A stretch of DNA of 37,842 bases from Acidobacteriota bacterium (GTDB lineage: Bacteria > Acidobacteriota > Terriglobia > Terriglobales > Acidobacteriaceae), in the NCBI GenBank assembly GCA_003225555.1, contig QIAM01000035.1, positions 1,288 through 39,129 of the forward strand, in the 5' to 3' direction. How positions within the stretch are numbered: position 1 is the stretch's first letter; every line of letters begins with the position of its first letter. The notes below the pieces were generated by a model. It worked only from the letters and a program-made list of their open reading frames with translations. It had not been told where the DNA came from and did not search any database. Of the stretch, positions 17,604-26,079 are shown piece by piece. Both the position numbers and the translations under genes were made by a program.

Positions 17604-19462
17604 GGGTACACAAACTCTGTTCGCCTCCAGTGCAGGAACCGAGGCGCCCCTTCTTTGCACGCAGAGTCTTGCAGAGGCTTTTGGCTTTAGGCGTGCTGCT
17701 GATTTTCAATCAGACTCTTTCGTGGGATATGCTGCAGGCGTCGGTCCATCAGGCGAAGGCTTCTCCTTCCGTGCAGTTCGACAATATTACCCAAACGGCA
17801 GGCATTCATTTCGTCCACTACAAGGGGAGCAATGGCACTTCAACCATTCTGGAAGAGGCGGGCCCCGGCGTCTGCGTGGCTGATTATGATGGCGACGGCT
17901 GGCAGGACATCTATTTTGTCAACGGCCGTGACCTCTACAAGCGTGGTGTCTCGGCGCGCAACGCTCTCTACCACAATAACGGCGACGGGACTTTTACAGA
18001 CGTTACGGAAAAGGCCGGGGTACCGGGCGACGCTTATGGCTTGGGTTGCGTCTGGGGTGACTACGACAACGACGGCTTTCCGGACCTTTATGTAACTCAG
18101 TACGGGAAGAATGTTCTTTATCACAACAAAGGCGACGGGACGTTCACAGACGTCACGGATCGAGCCGGTGTGGGTGGGATGGACACGGGTTTTCCCTTTC
18201 ACACGGGTGCAACGTTCTTTGATTACGACCGCGACGGCTACTTGGATCTATACGTTGGGGGCTACGCCAATTTCGGACCAGCCAGCCAGCGCACCTGCAC
18301 CATCGGTGCCAATATCCCGACCAGCTGCCGGCCCACGCTTTACGGTGGGACGCCTCCCGTGCTCTATCACAATAACGGCAACGGGACCTTCACGAATGTG
18401 ACGAAAGCCGCCGGAATGTACCAGCCGAAAGGACTGAACCTCGCGGTAGGCGCTAGCGACTACGATGAGGACGGATGGCCGGACTTATTCGTCGCCAACG
18501 ACGGTATAGAAGCATACCTATATCACAATAACCACAACGGCAAGTTCACGAATGTCGCGATGCCGGCGGGGATGGCCTTGAGCATGGGTGGCGGGGCCAT
18601 GGCCGCTATGTGCATCTCACTGGGCGACTACAACAATGATGGCCACTTGGACCTGTTTATCTCCGATTTTCAGGACAACTCAGACCACATCTGGAGGAAT
18701 GATGGTAAAGGTTTCTTCGACGAAGTCAGCGATGCCGTGGGCATCACTGAGCCTACCCGGAATGTCCTGAGTTTCGGTGGAGGATTCTTCGATTACGACA
18801 ATGACGGCTGGTTGGATGTCTTTATTGCCAACGGACACGTTTATCCCGAAGTTGAGATTGCCTCGCCGGGGAGCCACTACAAGCAGATCAATACACTATT
18901 CCACAATGACAAGAAAGGGAAATTCGTGGATGTCAGCAAGACTTCCGGTAACGGATTCGCGACCCCTTACGCCGGACGCGGCGTGGCCTTCGCCGACTTC
19001 GACAACGACGGCAATGTGGACGTGCTGGTGGCAAACAATAATGGCCCACCCTTGCTTCTGCACAATCGCGGCGGAGCGGGAAATCACTTCGTTAACTTCA
19101 AGCTCATCGGGACCAAAAGCAACCGTGGCGCAACGGGAGCGCGCATCCGGGTGCGGGCGAATGGGACGTCGCAGATCCGCGAAATCATGGCCGGCGGCAG
19201 CTATCTCTCGCACAGCGATCTCCGCGCACATTTTGGGATCGGACCCGCAACGCTTGCCGAGACAGTCGAGGTATATTGGCCGAGCGGACTCCGCCAGGCA
19301 TTCCGCAACGTGAAAGTCGATCAGTTTTATGTGATTCAAGAGGACAGGGAGCAACTGAGACTCCAAAAAATTCAGCCACGTCTCCCGGTATCCGCACCCC
19401 AATTGGGTTTGGTTCGCCTGCTGATCGGTCCACCGACTGTCGAAAAGAGCGCCGAACCGTAG
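17600..19462 (+). CDS. FG-GAP/VCBS repeat protein with C-terminal ASPIC/UnbV domain (CRTAC1-like)
   Basis: A 620-aa paralog of the 9726 protein. The N-terminus is basic with a hydrophobic stretch (LLALGVLLIFNQTLSWDMLQA), i.e. a Sec signal or anchor rather than Tat. Propeller repeats carry calcium-type loops DYDGDGWQDIY, DYDNDGFPDLY, DYDRDGYLDLY, DYDEDGWPDLF, DYNNDGHLDLF, DYDNDGWLDVF and DFDNDGNVDVL. The ASPIC/UnbV domain is near 495-570 (KSNRGATGARI...VEVYWPSG), followed by a ~50-residue proline-rich tail. The start overlaps the TPR stop by 4 nt, so the two are co-translated. Pairing of TPR and ASPIC/UnbV proteins beside a TonB receptor suggests a common surface machine; its job is unknown. 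Confidence 0.9.
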   Translation: MRVHKLCSPPVQEPRRPFFARRVLQRLLALGVLLIFNQTLSWDMLQASVHQAKASPSVQFDNITQTAGIHFVHYKGSNGTSTILEEAGPGVCVADYDGDGWQDIYFVNGRDLYKRGVSARNALYHNNGDGTFTDVTEKAGVPGDAYGLGCVWGDYDNDGFPDLYVTQYGKNVLYHNKGDGTFTDVTDRAGVGGMDTGFPFHTGATFFDYDRDGYLDLYVGGYANFGPASQRTCTIGANIPTSCRPTLYGGTPPVLYHNNGNGTFTNVTKAAGMYQPKGLNLAVGASDYDEDGWPDLFVANDGIEAYLYHNNHNGKFTNVAMPAGMALSMGGGAMAAMCISLGDYNNDGHLDLFISDFQDNSDHIWRNDGKGFFDEVSDAVGITEPTRNVLSFGGGFFDYDNDGWLDVFIANGHVYPEVEIASPGSHYKQINTLFHNDKKGKFVDVSKTSGNGFATPYAGRGVAFADFDNDGNVDVLVANNNGPPLLLHNRGGAGNHFVNFKLIGTKSNRGATGARIRVRANGTSQIREIMAGGSYLSHSDLRAHFGIGPATLAETVEVYWPSGLRQAFRNVKVDQFYVIQEDREQLRLQKIQPRLPVSAPQLGLVRLLIGPPTVEKSAEP

Positions 19463-19565
19463 TCAGAACATCAAGAACCCCAGCATTCCATTCCGACGGC
19501 CGACCCAGGCTCACTTTCGAAGCCGGAAGAGACACTCGGTGAATGAAAGATTTGGTCGAGTTTGA

Positions 19566-19933
19566 TTAGTCCATTGCCACCGGTTCCGAGCTGCGCCTTT
19601 CATCCGGGGTCAGCCGATCCTGCTGAAGGCTGCGGATTTGTTCGGTCGATATTTCCTGAAGCTTGTCAGCCCGCGTTTCCCGGACGAGCACCGCGACCTC
19701 GTTGTCCGTTGGCGCACGGCCACGTGAATTGGTGAATTCCTGAATGGCCGCATCCCGCTGGGCACTGCGTTGGCAAAATCCTGGGATGTGACCTCCCCTT
19801 TGAGTCCAAGCAGTTCAGCCCCGCGTCCCTGCCAATAGCCTTCGACGTTCCGATTCTGGTCGTAATAATCACTCTGTTGAAGATGGCGTTGCGCGTAGCC
19901 CTCGCCGCCGGTCATTGCACGAATCGTCAGCAC
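19566..19933 (-). pseudogene. MobF/TraI-type conjugative relaxase remnant
   Basis: The first ~56 codons read as the N-terminus of a MobF relaxase (MLTIRAMTGGEGYAQRHL, then YWQGRGAELLGLKGEVTSQD). The frame then shifts and resumes as a more C-terminal relaxase segment (AQRDAAIQEFTNSRGRAPTD, then NEVAVLVRETRADKLQEIST) running to a stop at 19566. The catalytic histidine triad and helicase region are missing, so a large internal deletion and C-terminal loss have occurred. It is a sign of a past conjugative or mobilisable element. No other mobility gene is recognisable nearby. Identification is from family memory, not a search. Confidence 0.7.
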
Positions 19934-20472
19934 ACAGTGACGCTAGCGCTGTTCGAAATTAGAGATCAACCAATGGCGGGACACACAACTGGCACAGATG
20001 CGCGAGCTTCCTTGCGGTTGGCGGCCGACACAACTGGTCCAGGTTCCACTTTGCCGACCATGGGGCCGTTTAGCGTGCGGCCTCACGACAAGTACCCTTT
20101 GAGCACCGTGAAGGTATGTCGCAGGCCATTGGTCAGAGTTGGGCAAAACAAACCCGTGGGTCCCTAGCTCAACCAACTGGACGAGTGCGCAGTGCGCCTT
20201 CCCTGAAGTGAATGAACTTGGGCAGCAAACCCTACACAGCCCGCCGAGGAGCGCGCCTTGAGGCCGCTCTCGTGGCGGATCGAGTGATGGCGCGAGGTTT
20301 GGTTAGAGACTGCTCAGAGCTGCCAGTAGATCGGTTGTAAGGCTCACGGCTTCGCAATCAGTGGCCTTTTGACCCACCCCAGATATGCCCTTTTGGAACC
20401 TTACGAGGTTCCTGCCTGGAGTGCACACTAGTCTTTCAGCCCGCACACAGAGTCCGATGCAAGGCTTCGCTT
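19934..20472. other. non-coding stretch with one stable hairpin
   Basis: About 540 bp with no protein-like frame. A 7-bp stem closed by TACG lies at 20395-20412 (GGAACCT/AGGTTCC), 60 bp before the lipoprotein ATG; no U-tract follows. The rest may be eroded mobile-element sequence. Confidence 0.4.
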
Positions 20473-20730
20473 ATGAAGCGCGTTGGCACATGCTGGAGCA
20501 CAATTGCAGCCCTCCTTGCACTGGCTACCATGCTGGGATGCCAAGGAGTGAGCTCGGTTTGGTCTGGTGCGCAGAGCGGCGCCAAGCTCATGGCGACACC
20601 CGCCAGAGTCGAATTCGGCAACGTGCAGATCGGTACTAGCCAAACCCCATTAGGCAGGGTGACTGTCGATTCGAATAACTCGGAGAGTGGATATTCCAAC
20701 ATTGCACAGGCGGTAATTCCTGGTCCGTAG
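20473..20730 (+). pseudogene. clipped lipoprotein with start of a choice-of-anchor-D/ASPM-type domain
   Basis: 85 codons. There is a clear lipoprotein signal (LLALATMLGCQG, cysteine at ~23), a short spacer, then ATPARVEFGNVQIGTSQT, the opening strand of the immunoglobulin-like choice-of-anchor-D/SPD-2/Hydin-type repeat. It loses resemblance right after and stops. Intact relatives run to many hundreds of residues. It is therefore probably a 5' remnant, though a short lipoprotein could still be made. No strong Shine-Dalgarno. Confidence 0.5.
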
Positions 20731-20757
20731 CATTGATCGCCGCATCGAGGTGAAACA

Positions 20758-21129
20758 ATGCCGTCAAACAAGCATCAAGATTCTTCCGGTCCGCATCAGG
20801 AAGAACGCAAGCACCGACGCTTTGACCTCCAATTCCCGGTTCACCTGAGTTTCCCCTCCAGCGGCACAGTCCACCAACTCGATGCCATCAGCAGGAACGT
20901 AAGCATCGGCGGCCTGCTTTTGAGAGCCAACGATTCGCTTCTGCCGCATACTCAGGTGAGCTTGACGATAGACGTGCAGGATCCTCGGTTACGTCGACCT
21001 TTTCGCCTTCTGGGTGAGGGCGAGGTTGTGCGCGTGGAACGGTTAGAATCTGGAGCTGGATTTGCCATTGCAATCAAGTGCAAGCTCCCTATAGCCGATA
21101 TGGAAAATCATCTTCCAGCCATCGGATGA
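20758..21129 (+). CDS. PilZ-domain protein, predicted c-di-GMP binder
   Basis: 123 aa, a single PilZ beta-barrel. Both c-di-GMP motifs are intact: RxxxR at 17-21 (RKHRR) and NxSxxG at 47-52 (NVSIGG). The C-terminal end ENHLPAIG is duplicated at 22527-22625. It starts 27 bp after the clipped lipoprotein, with a GAGGTG-type ribosome-binding site. It is likely a small adaptor; the partner is unknown. Confidence 0.8.
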   Translation: MPSNKHQDSSGPHQEERKHRRFDLQFPVHLSFPSSGTVHQLDAISRNVSIGGLLLRANDSLLPHTQVSLTIDVQDPRLRRPFRLLGEGEVVRVERLESGAGFAIAIKCKLPIADMENHLPAIG

Positions 21130-21473
21130 GGGTCGCGTCCAGGAGCCAACGGAGGAAGTCACCTTAATTTCTTCAACCGGCCCTCAATCTCAGTGGCATT
21201 TCGAAATATGATCTTCGCAATCTTCTTGAGACGAATCCCGAGAGCAACATCGGATGTGCCGTTGGCAAATACTATTAGGCTCGTGGCCTCGGTTTCAACG
21301 TCATCCAGTCTTTTCTGAATTCCGTCGATCAGTTCCCCGGTTCGGCCCAGGACCCCCTCTTTCGAATGAAAAATGCTGGACGGCGAGCCCCGATCCCTGT
21401 GCTGGCCACAGAAGCCAATGGGAGGAAAGCAAGACAGGTCGGGTAAATCTGAGTGCTGACCAGAAGATATGTT
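21130..21473. other. intergenic, nothing recognised
   Basis: About 340 bp after the PilZ gene. I find no gene-like frame, RNA gene or strong hairpin. Confidence 0.4.
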
Positions 21474-21722
21474 CTAACAGAGGCGAACGCGGAAGCGATT
21501 GAGGAATTCTGTCAATTGCAAGTATGCAGAGAAGCGGGCTGCCGACGACTGCATCGCAGTGATCAGCTCATGAAGCTGACGTGTAACGAGCGGAGACGAG
21601 AAGTAAGAATGATGCCGGTGGAGAATCCCGTTAACGTCGTCGGAAGCGTCAGGGCTGATTAGGACAGCCGTGACCAAGAATATCGCCGCAAGAGCAAACC
21701 CAACCAGTATCGTCCGCCTCAC
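21474..21722 (-). CDS. possible small membrane or secreted protein
   Basis: 82 codons from GTG 21722. The N-terminus is a convincing signal or anchor helix (RRTILVGFALAAIFLVTAVL); the rest is polar and unrecognised. No Shine-Dalgarno. Only the hydrophobic N-terminus supports it, so it could be a remnant. Confidence 0.3.
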   Translation of the reverse strand: MRRTILVGFALAAIFLVTAVLISPDASDDVNGILHRHHSYFSSPLVTRQLHELITAMQSSAARFSAYLQLTEFLNRFRVRLC

Positions 21723-21925
21723 AGGTCGACTTTTATACCTTGGCGTTTGGTGATGTCAACCAGCCGGAGCCTTGGGCAGCGCTTTTGACTGATCCCCCCC
21801 AGATGCTGCAACGTTCCTACGGCAGGGCAGGTCACCTTCAGTTCGATGCCGTGGATGCGCATATTCACCAGCTGCCCATTCCGCCGGCACCGATCTGCTC
21901 CAGGATTCGGCGAGGTCCGAGGGCC

Positions 21926-22330
21926 TCAGTCATCCTCGGCGGGCGGTGCGGAGTACATGTCGGCAGCCATTGGTGGCAAAGTTGTCGTATCCCAGATGCA
22001 CTTTTCTGGCTCTACACTCTGGACACCAATTTGACCCGCCCCCTCGGTGCTGGCGTCGCCCACCCACGTCACCCGGAACCGGGCTTTGCTATTCTTGTAG
22101 GTAATAACGATTATTTCCCCGATCTTCAACTTGCCTTGAATGCCTGCCAATAAAGCCCCTTGCCGACTGATGTTGCGCGTCGGAACCATTAGGAGGAGAG
22201 AATGTCCGCTGCCATCGATCCCGGCAATTCGGACTTGCAGTCTTGCCTCTATTCGGGGCTCTCTGCGTTTTCCCAATATCGCACCTCTCCTCTCGCGACC
22301 TGCATCAACGACAGTTGAATTATGGCGCAA
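21926..22330 (-). CDS. PilZ-domain protein
   Basis: 134 aa of the acidobacterial PilZ type. RxxxR is at 22-26 (RREPR) and NxSxxG in TRNISRQGA. The C-terminal half KARFRVTWVGD...GQIGVQSVEPEKCIW is typical of this subgroup. A ~28-residue tail rich in Met, Pro and Asp follows. It is transcribed opposite to the other PilZ gene at 20758 and not closely related to it. Predicted to bind c-di-GMP. Confidence 0.8.
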   Translation of the reverse strand: MRHNSTVVDAGRERRGAILGKRREPRIEARLQVRIAGIDGSGHSLLLMVPTRNISRQGALLAGIQGKLKIGEIIVITYKNSKARFRVTWVGDASTEGAGQIGVQSVEPEKCIWDTTTLPPMAADMYSAPPAEDD

Positions 22331-22526
22331 TCACACTTCAAGAGCTAGCGAGAACGGGTGTGCCGTAAAGCAACGATTCCACTACACCCTGTGCAACCGA
22401 ACTTGACTCGAGCATAGTACGACCTGCGCTCGTCGGCGAAAGCAAATGCTTTACTGCCGGGGCGTAGCCCACCAGCGCGGATGAGCGGTTATGTGAAAAG
22501 GCACGCTATCGAGAGAGTGAGCCTGA

Positions 22527-22625
22527 CCCGTGCAACGGTTGGAATCTGGGGTTGGCCTTGCCATAGCAATCCAGTGCCAGCACCCCATAACCGAAATGGA
22601 AAATCATCTTCCCGCTATCGGCTGA
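22527..22625 (+). pseudogene. duplicated 3' end of a PilZ gene
   Basis: Reads as the last ~32 codons of the PilZ gene at 20758 with a few substitutions (RLESGVGLAIAIQCQ, then EMENHLPAIG and a stop). An in-frame stop lies just upstream and there is no N-terminal part. This is a segmental duplication or the survivor of a deleted paralog. Confidence 0.7.
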
Positions 22626-22741
22626 GGTGAGTGAGCCGAATCCTGCGATACCGTTCTCCAGCTGCTTCTCGCATCTACCTACTCGGAAGCTGCACTCATT
22701 CCCAAGAAAATTGTCCCCTCGAATTAGGTGCTGCGCCACAC

Positions 22742-23239
22742 ATGGCAAACTTTCTGTGCGAACTGAAGCCTGGCCATACTGCGTACGCGATTTGGGTTCG
22801 ACTTCTCAGTATGCGGGCCAGGATAATCGTGGAACACTTTGAAATTGCGTCAGACTGGGACTCTGACCTTACAGCCTTAAGCACCGCAGAGGGGGCGTCT
22901 TATCGTTTCTCGCCCTCCTGGGACTTTGCTTGGGACGAAGTGCTCAACCACCGAATTGAGAACGGCCTGTGCTTTCATCATCGTGGGCATGTGGCGGAGG
23001 GATATTTACTCGCCGTCGGACGAAAGCCCATTCGGCTCAGTTACCCCGATCAAAGGCTGGCACGACTGCAGCTTGCCGTTACGGATCAGTTCGGGAATGA
23101 ATACTCTGCCGAGACAGCTGCAGTCGTGGAGCGAAGCAGTAACAGGCACGAATCTCGGCTTGCAAACCAACCATTTCCCGACCGAGAAGCTATGGGGCTC
23201 CGAGGAAGCAACCGCTGGAGCAACGAGTCGCGAACTTGA
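22742..23239 (+). CDS. hypothetical protein, unrecognised
   Basis: 165 codons from ATG 22742; the frame is open from 22631. Composition is protein-like with many Trp, His and acidic residues, and a segment RLQLAVTDQFGNEYSAET that looks like part of a beta-rich domain. I do not recognise a family. The end (SNRWSNESRT) looks random, so the frame may be truncated. No clear ribosome-binding site. It sits between a PilZ remnant and other debris, so it may itself be a fragment. Confidence 0.3.
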   Translation: MANFLCELKPGHTAYAIWVRLLSMRARIIVEHFEIASDWDSDLTALSTAEGASYRFSPSWDFAWDEVLNHRIENGLCFHHRGHVAEGYLLAVGRKPIRLSYPDQRLARLQLAVTDQFGNEYSAETAAVVERSSNRHESRLANQPFPDREAMGLRGSNRWSNESRT

Positions 23240-23641
23240 AAAAGCTTTTGGCTGAGGGGAAAGCGACTTTGATGGCAACCGGGGAATGCCAGCGCTCCCT
23301 AGGGGAGACCTCCCCAGTCACTTCCCAAACGCGAAGCCTGAGTGAGTTTACGAGGCCAAGGTGGAACGCCACGAGCAACCTGAGGAATGGTGCCGACCTG
23401 GGCACGAAGGAGGACCTGTTCGATAACCCTTCAGCCCCAAAGCCATCAAGGCTTGTGGCTTCACAGATGGCTAGAATCTCAATGGATTGTGGCTTTTCAT
23501 GGCTTAAGCGGTTTCGGACCAGGAAGCTATTGGAAGCCATAGCACAGTCGCCCCACAGGAGCGCTACATTAATTCGATGGGAACCGACCGTAAGGGGACC
23601 GATCTCTCGGCCGATCCAACTCACGGGCGCCGGGGAAGTAG
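23240..23641. other. debris, possible PilZ C-terminal fragment near its end
   Basis: A long plus frame (23236-23676) exists but looks non-coding for most of its length. Near 23608-23660 it reads PIQLTGAGEVVRVEP, similar to the late strands of a PilZ barrel (compare FRLLGEGEVVRVER in the 20758 protein). No complete gene. Confidence 0.3.
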
Positions 23642-23826
23642 TACGGGTCGAGCCAAAAGTACGCCGACTACTTTGAGACGTGTCGGCGAAAGCGAAACAC
23701 TATCGACTACACACCTCTAACGTTGCGACCGAGACCGAGGCGAAGGAGATCCTCGTCCAAGCGAAACAGTTTTACGGCGAAGTCGAAGGCTGGATCACGA
23801 AAAACCACCCTTCACTGAAAACGTAA
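23642..23826 (+). pseudogene. C-terminal fragment of a HEPN-type protein, one frameshift
   Basis: After a stop, the frame reads QKYADYFETCRRKRNTIDY, and with a one-base shift near 23710 continues VATETEAKEILVQAKQFYGE, then WITKNHPSLKT and stop. The pattern YF-x-x-CRRKRN-x-x-(D/E)Y followed by an amphipathic final helix is that of small HEPN-domain proteins (often partners of nucleotidyltransferases). The N-terminal helix is absent. Identification is from pattern memory. Confidence 0.5.
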
Positions 23827-24045
23827 GAGTCGAATGTGACCCCTGAACGACAGCGTCGACGGCGCCAGTTGTTGGATACGGCGTGACAATCTGAATCGGA
23901 GTTTCCAACTTCCGACCAGCGACCATCCCGGAGTTCTTCCAGCCGCTCTCCGTCAGCGCCCTGAACGTGCTGTTGCAAATCTCATGCCAACCGCAACGAC
24001 CTGTTCTGACATCGAAAACGTAACGAATGACAATTGGGCAAGATT

Positions 24046-24513
24046 ATGCGTAAGCGTTTAACTATTTCCGAGTCGCCGTCCGTCTCCGACCAAGCCTGGC
24101 TGAACCTGGAAACAGCCGCTACCCTCGAGCTCACATCTGAAGACGAACGCCATCCTATCGAAGCCGCGCTTTCGTCGCGAGGTCGCCAAGGGTGGCGTGC
24201 TTCGGGCCCTGGACCGCAGACCATCCGCCTTGTCTTCGATCAGCCGCAGCGGCTTAGGCGAATCAATCTGGTGTTCAATGAGGCCGATACCGGTCGTACG
24301 CAGGAATTCGTTCTTCGTTGGCGCTCAGAAGCCGATCCAGGCTTTCGTGAAATCGTGCGGCAGCAGTGGAACTTCAGTCCCCCGCAAACGGCACGCGAAA
24401 TTGAGGACTATCAGGTTGACCTCGCAAGCGTGAAAGTATTGGAGTTGGTGATCGTCCCCGACATTGGCGGTGGAAACACGTACGCGTCGCTCGAAAACCT
24501 GCGGTTGGCATAG
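24046..24513 (+). CDS. conserved discoidin-like / galactose-binding-fold protein
   Basis: 155 aa, no signal peptide, predicted all-beta. Runs such as QTIRLVFDQPQRLRRINLVF and RTQEFVLRW, plus EIVRQQWNFSPP and YQVDLASVKVLELVIVPDIG, fit the F5/8-type-C (discoidin) jelly roll. I recall similar stand-alone cytoplasmic proteins in many soil bacteria, function unknown. ATG 24046 is preferred over TTG 24034. A strong hairpin follows its stop at once. Confidence 0.7.
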   Translation: MRKRLTISESPSVSDQAWLNLETAATLELTSEDERHPIEAALSSRGRQGWRASGPGPQTIRLVFDQPQRLRRINLVFNEADTGRTQEFVLRWRSEADPGFREIVRQQWNFSPPQTAREIEDYQVDLASVKVLELVIVPDIGGGNTYASLENLRLA

Positions 24514-24515
24514 TC

Positions 24516-24551
24516 CCCGCAGCAGCCATGCCATGGCACCGATGCTGCGGG
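24516..24551 (+). terminator. hairpin after the discoidin-like gene
   Basis: CCCGCAGCA (24516-24524) pairs with TGCTGCGGG (24543-24551), enclosing an inner GCCAT/ATGGC stem. It starts 3 bp after the stop codon. There is no U-tract, so it is terminator-like rather than a classic intrinsic terminator. Confidence 0.5.
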
Positions 24552-24931
24552 CTGACGCTGAAGAAAACAGCCAATGATCTTAGACTCACCGCTTCGTCCG
24601 ACTCAGCTTTGCGTTAATTTCTGAGAGATCTAGGTGTTGAGGGTCAAAATCATCGCTCCTCCCGCGAGTGTTGATACAGAATGACGGCACCCCGAATTTC
24701 CGGGCCCGAAGACGCCTCTGTGACTCGCCGAGGCGATGTTCTTACTGTTTCGGTCTCCGTTTCTACCAGGTAGTGTTTACGTTCCCACGTTCTTTCCAGA
24801 TCTAAGGCTCTGCTCTGCTGTGCTTTGCGAGTTTGGTACAGATCGTGCTCGGAACATGTAGGCGCTGCTCCGGAAAACGACACCAAGGCAAGTTCTTGAT
24901 GTGCTTGCCCGGCGAAAATCGGAGGAGTGCC
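24552..24931. other. intergenic, nothing recognised
   Basis: About 380 bp upstream of the receiver gene with no convincing gene or RNA. It presumably carries that gene's promoter. Confidence 0.4.
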
Positions 24932-25348
24932 ATGCCGAGAAGACCTCTAATTCTATGTGTCGATGACGAATTTAATGGACTTGAAGGTCGCAAGATGCTG
25001 TTGGAGGATGCTGGGTACAAGGTCCTGGTCGCCACCACCGGAGCAGACGCTTTGCAACTGTTTGCCTCCCATCCCGTCGATTTGGTGCTACTCGACTATC
25101 ACATGCCTGGAATGAATGGGGATGTCGTCGCAGAGCACATGAAAGCCGGCCAATCCGATGTCCCAATCGCTCTGCTGTCCGCAGATGATGGGCTACCAGA
25201 GAGTGCTCTGAGATGGGTAGATGGGTTTGTGTCCAAGAGCGAGTCGCCCGCTAACCTGCTACAGATTATCGAGCATTTGCTCGACCTGGGTCTTCTATTC
25301 GCCCCTCTCGATGGTCTAACTGGCGGACGAGGAAGACGCGCGGCATAA
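24932..25348 (+). CDS. stand-alone response-regulator receiver protein
   Basis: 138 aa, a single CheY-like domain. The acidic pair is DDE (~10-12), the phospho-acceptor Asp is in LVLLDYHMPGMNG, the Ser/Thr switch is in ALLSADDG, and the Lys is in FVSKSESP. A C-terminal helix and short basic tail follow; there is no output domain. ATG 24932 has a strong Shine-Dalgarno (GGAGGAG, 24921-24927). No histidine kinase is adjacent. This is an orphan single-domain receiver, likely part of a phosphorelay encoded elsewhere. Confidence 0.88.
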   Translation: MPRRPLILCVDDEFNGLEGRKMLLEDAGYKVLVATTGADALQLFASHPVDLVLLDYHMPGMNGDVVAEHMKAGQSDVPIALLSADDGLPESALRWVDGFVSKSESPANLLQIIEHLLDLGLLFAPLDGLTGGRGRRAA

Positions 25349-25679
25349 GACATAAGAGCGCGACGCAGGCCTGTGCCGAGTTCCCACCAGCAATCAAAGA
25401 CGCCCAGGCGTTGCCAGTGTGAATTCAGCATCGAAAATGTCCGGTGTTTGCCAGATTGGCGCATGAGGACTTTTTTCCGAAGTGCATCATAATCGGCGCC
25501 TTCGGAGTTCGGCGGCGAACTTCGCGATCTGTGCGCCGTAGTAGCCCACCGCTGTGTTGTTACCCCGGATTAACGAGATAGACAGACGCAATCTGGGGAC
25601 CTATCGAAATAGGAGCTCGGTAATAAAGGAAGGACCTGAATTAAAACAACTGCTACGACTTGTGCTTCGGCGCTTCGTG
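25349..25679. other. intergenic, nothing recognised
   Basis: About 330 bp with no supported gene, RNA gene or strong hairpin. Confidence 0.4.
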
Positions 25680-25886
25680 TTAAGCGTCGAGATTAGGCCC
25701 TCCGCTGCGGGAGGGACATGCGTTTCGTGAGCATATTTCAGCACGCATCGAGACATCGGTTTCAGCCGACGCGTTACGACCGACTGGTCCTGCTGCTACC
25801 AACGCATCTGCTCCAAGCTTCACTTTGCTGCTCAAGATTCCATTCGCACCGCGATCATTCATCACGAGAAAGACGAAATCAGTCGC
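25680..25886 (-). pseudogene. YSC84/SYLF-domain remnant
   Basis: The minus strand reads ATDFVFLVMNDRGANGILSS, then KVKLGADALVAAGPVGRNA and SAETDVSMRAEI, a close match in pattern to the middle of the SYLF lipid-binding (YSC84/DUF500) domain of acidobacterial secreted proteins. The usual next segment (TYSRSRG...AGVSLEG) is missing and the frame ends in unrelated residues. The N-terminal half and signal peptide are also gone. Confidence 0.6.
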
Positions 25887-26079
25887 TTGCCCGCCTGCGA
25901 GCCTGCGGCGGTTGCAGACCGAAACGGGCAACCACCGCACGTTGCCCGATAGAGAGTGAGACCAAGGGAAGCCCCGACTGGCCATCGGGACTTTTCCATT
26001 TCTCTTGACTTCCACCCCAGCCGGGAGGAGAATCCGCCCAAGCTTTCCACAGGCCGCGCCAGGGTTCCGGCAGTGCGGG

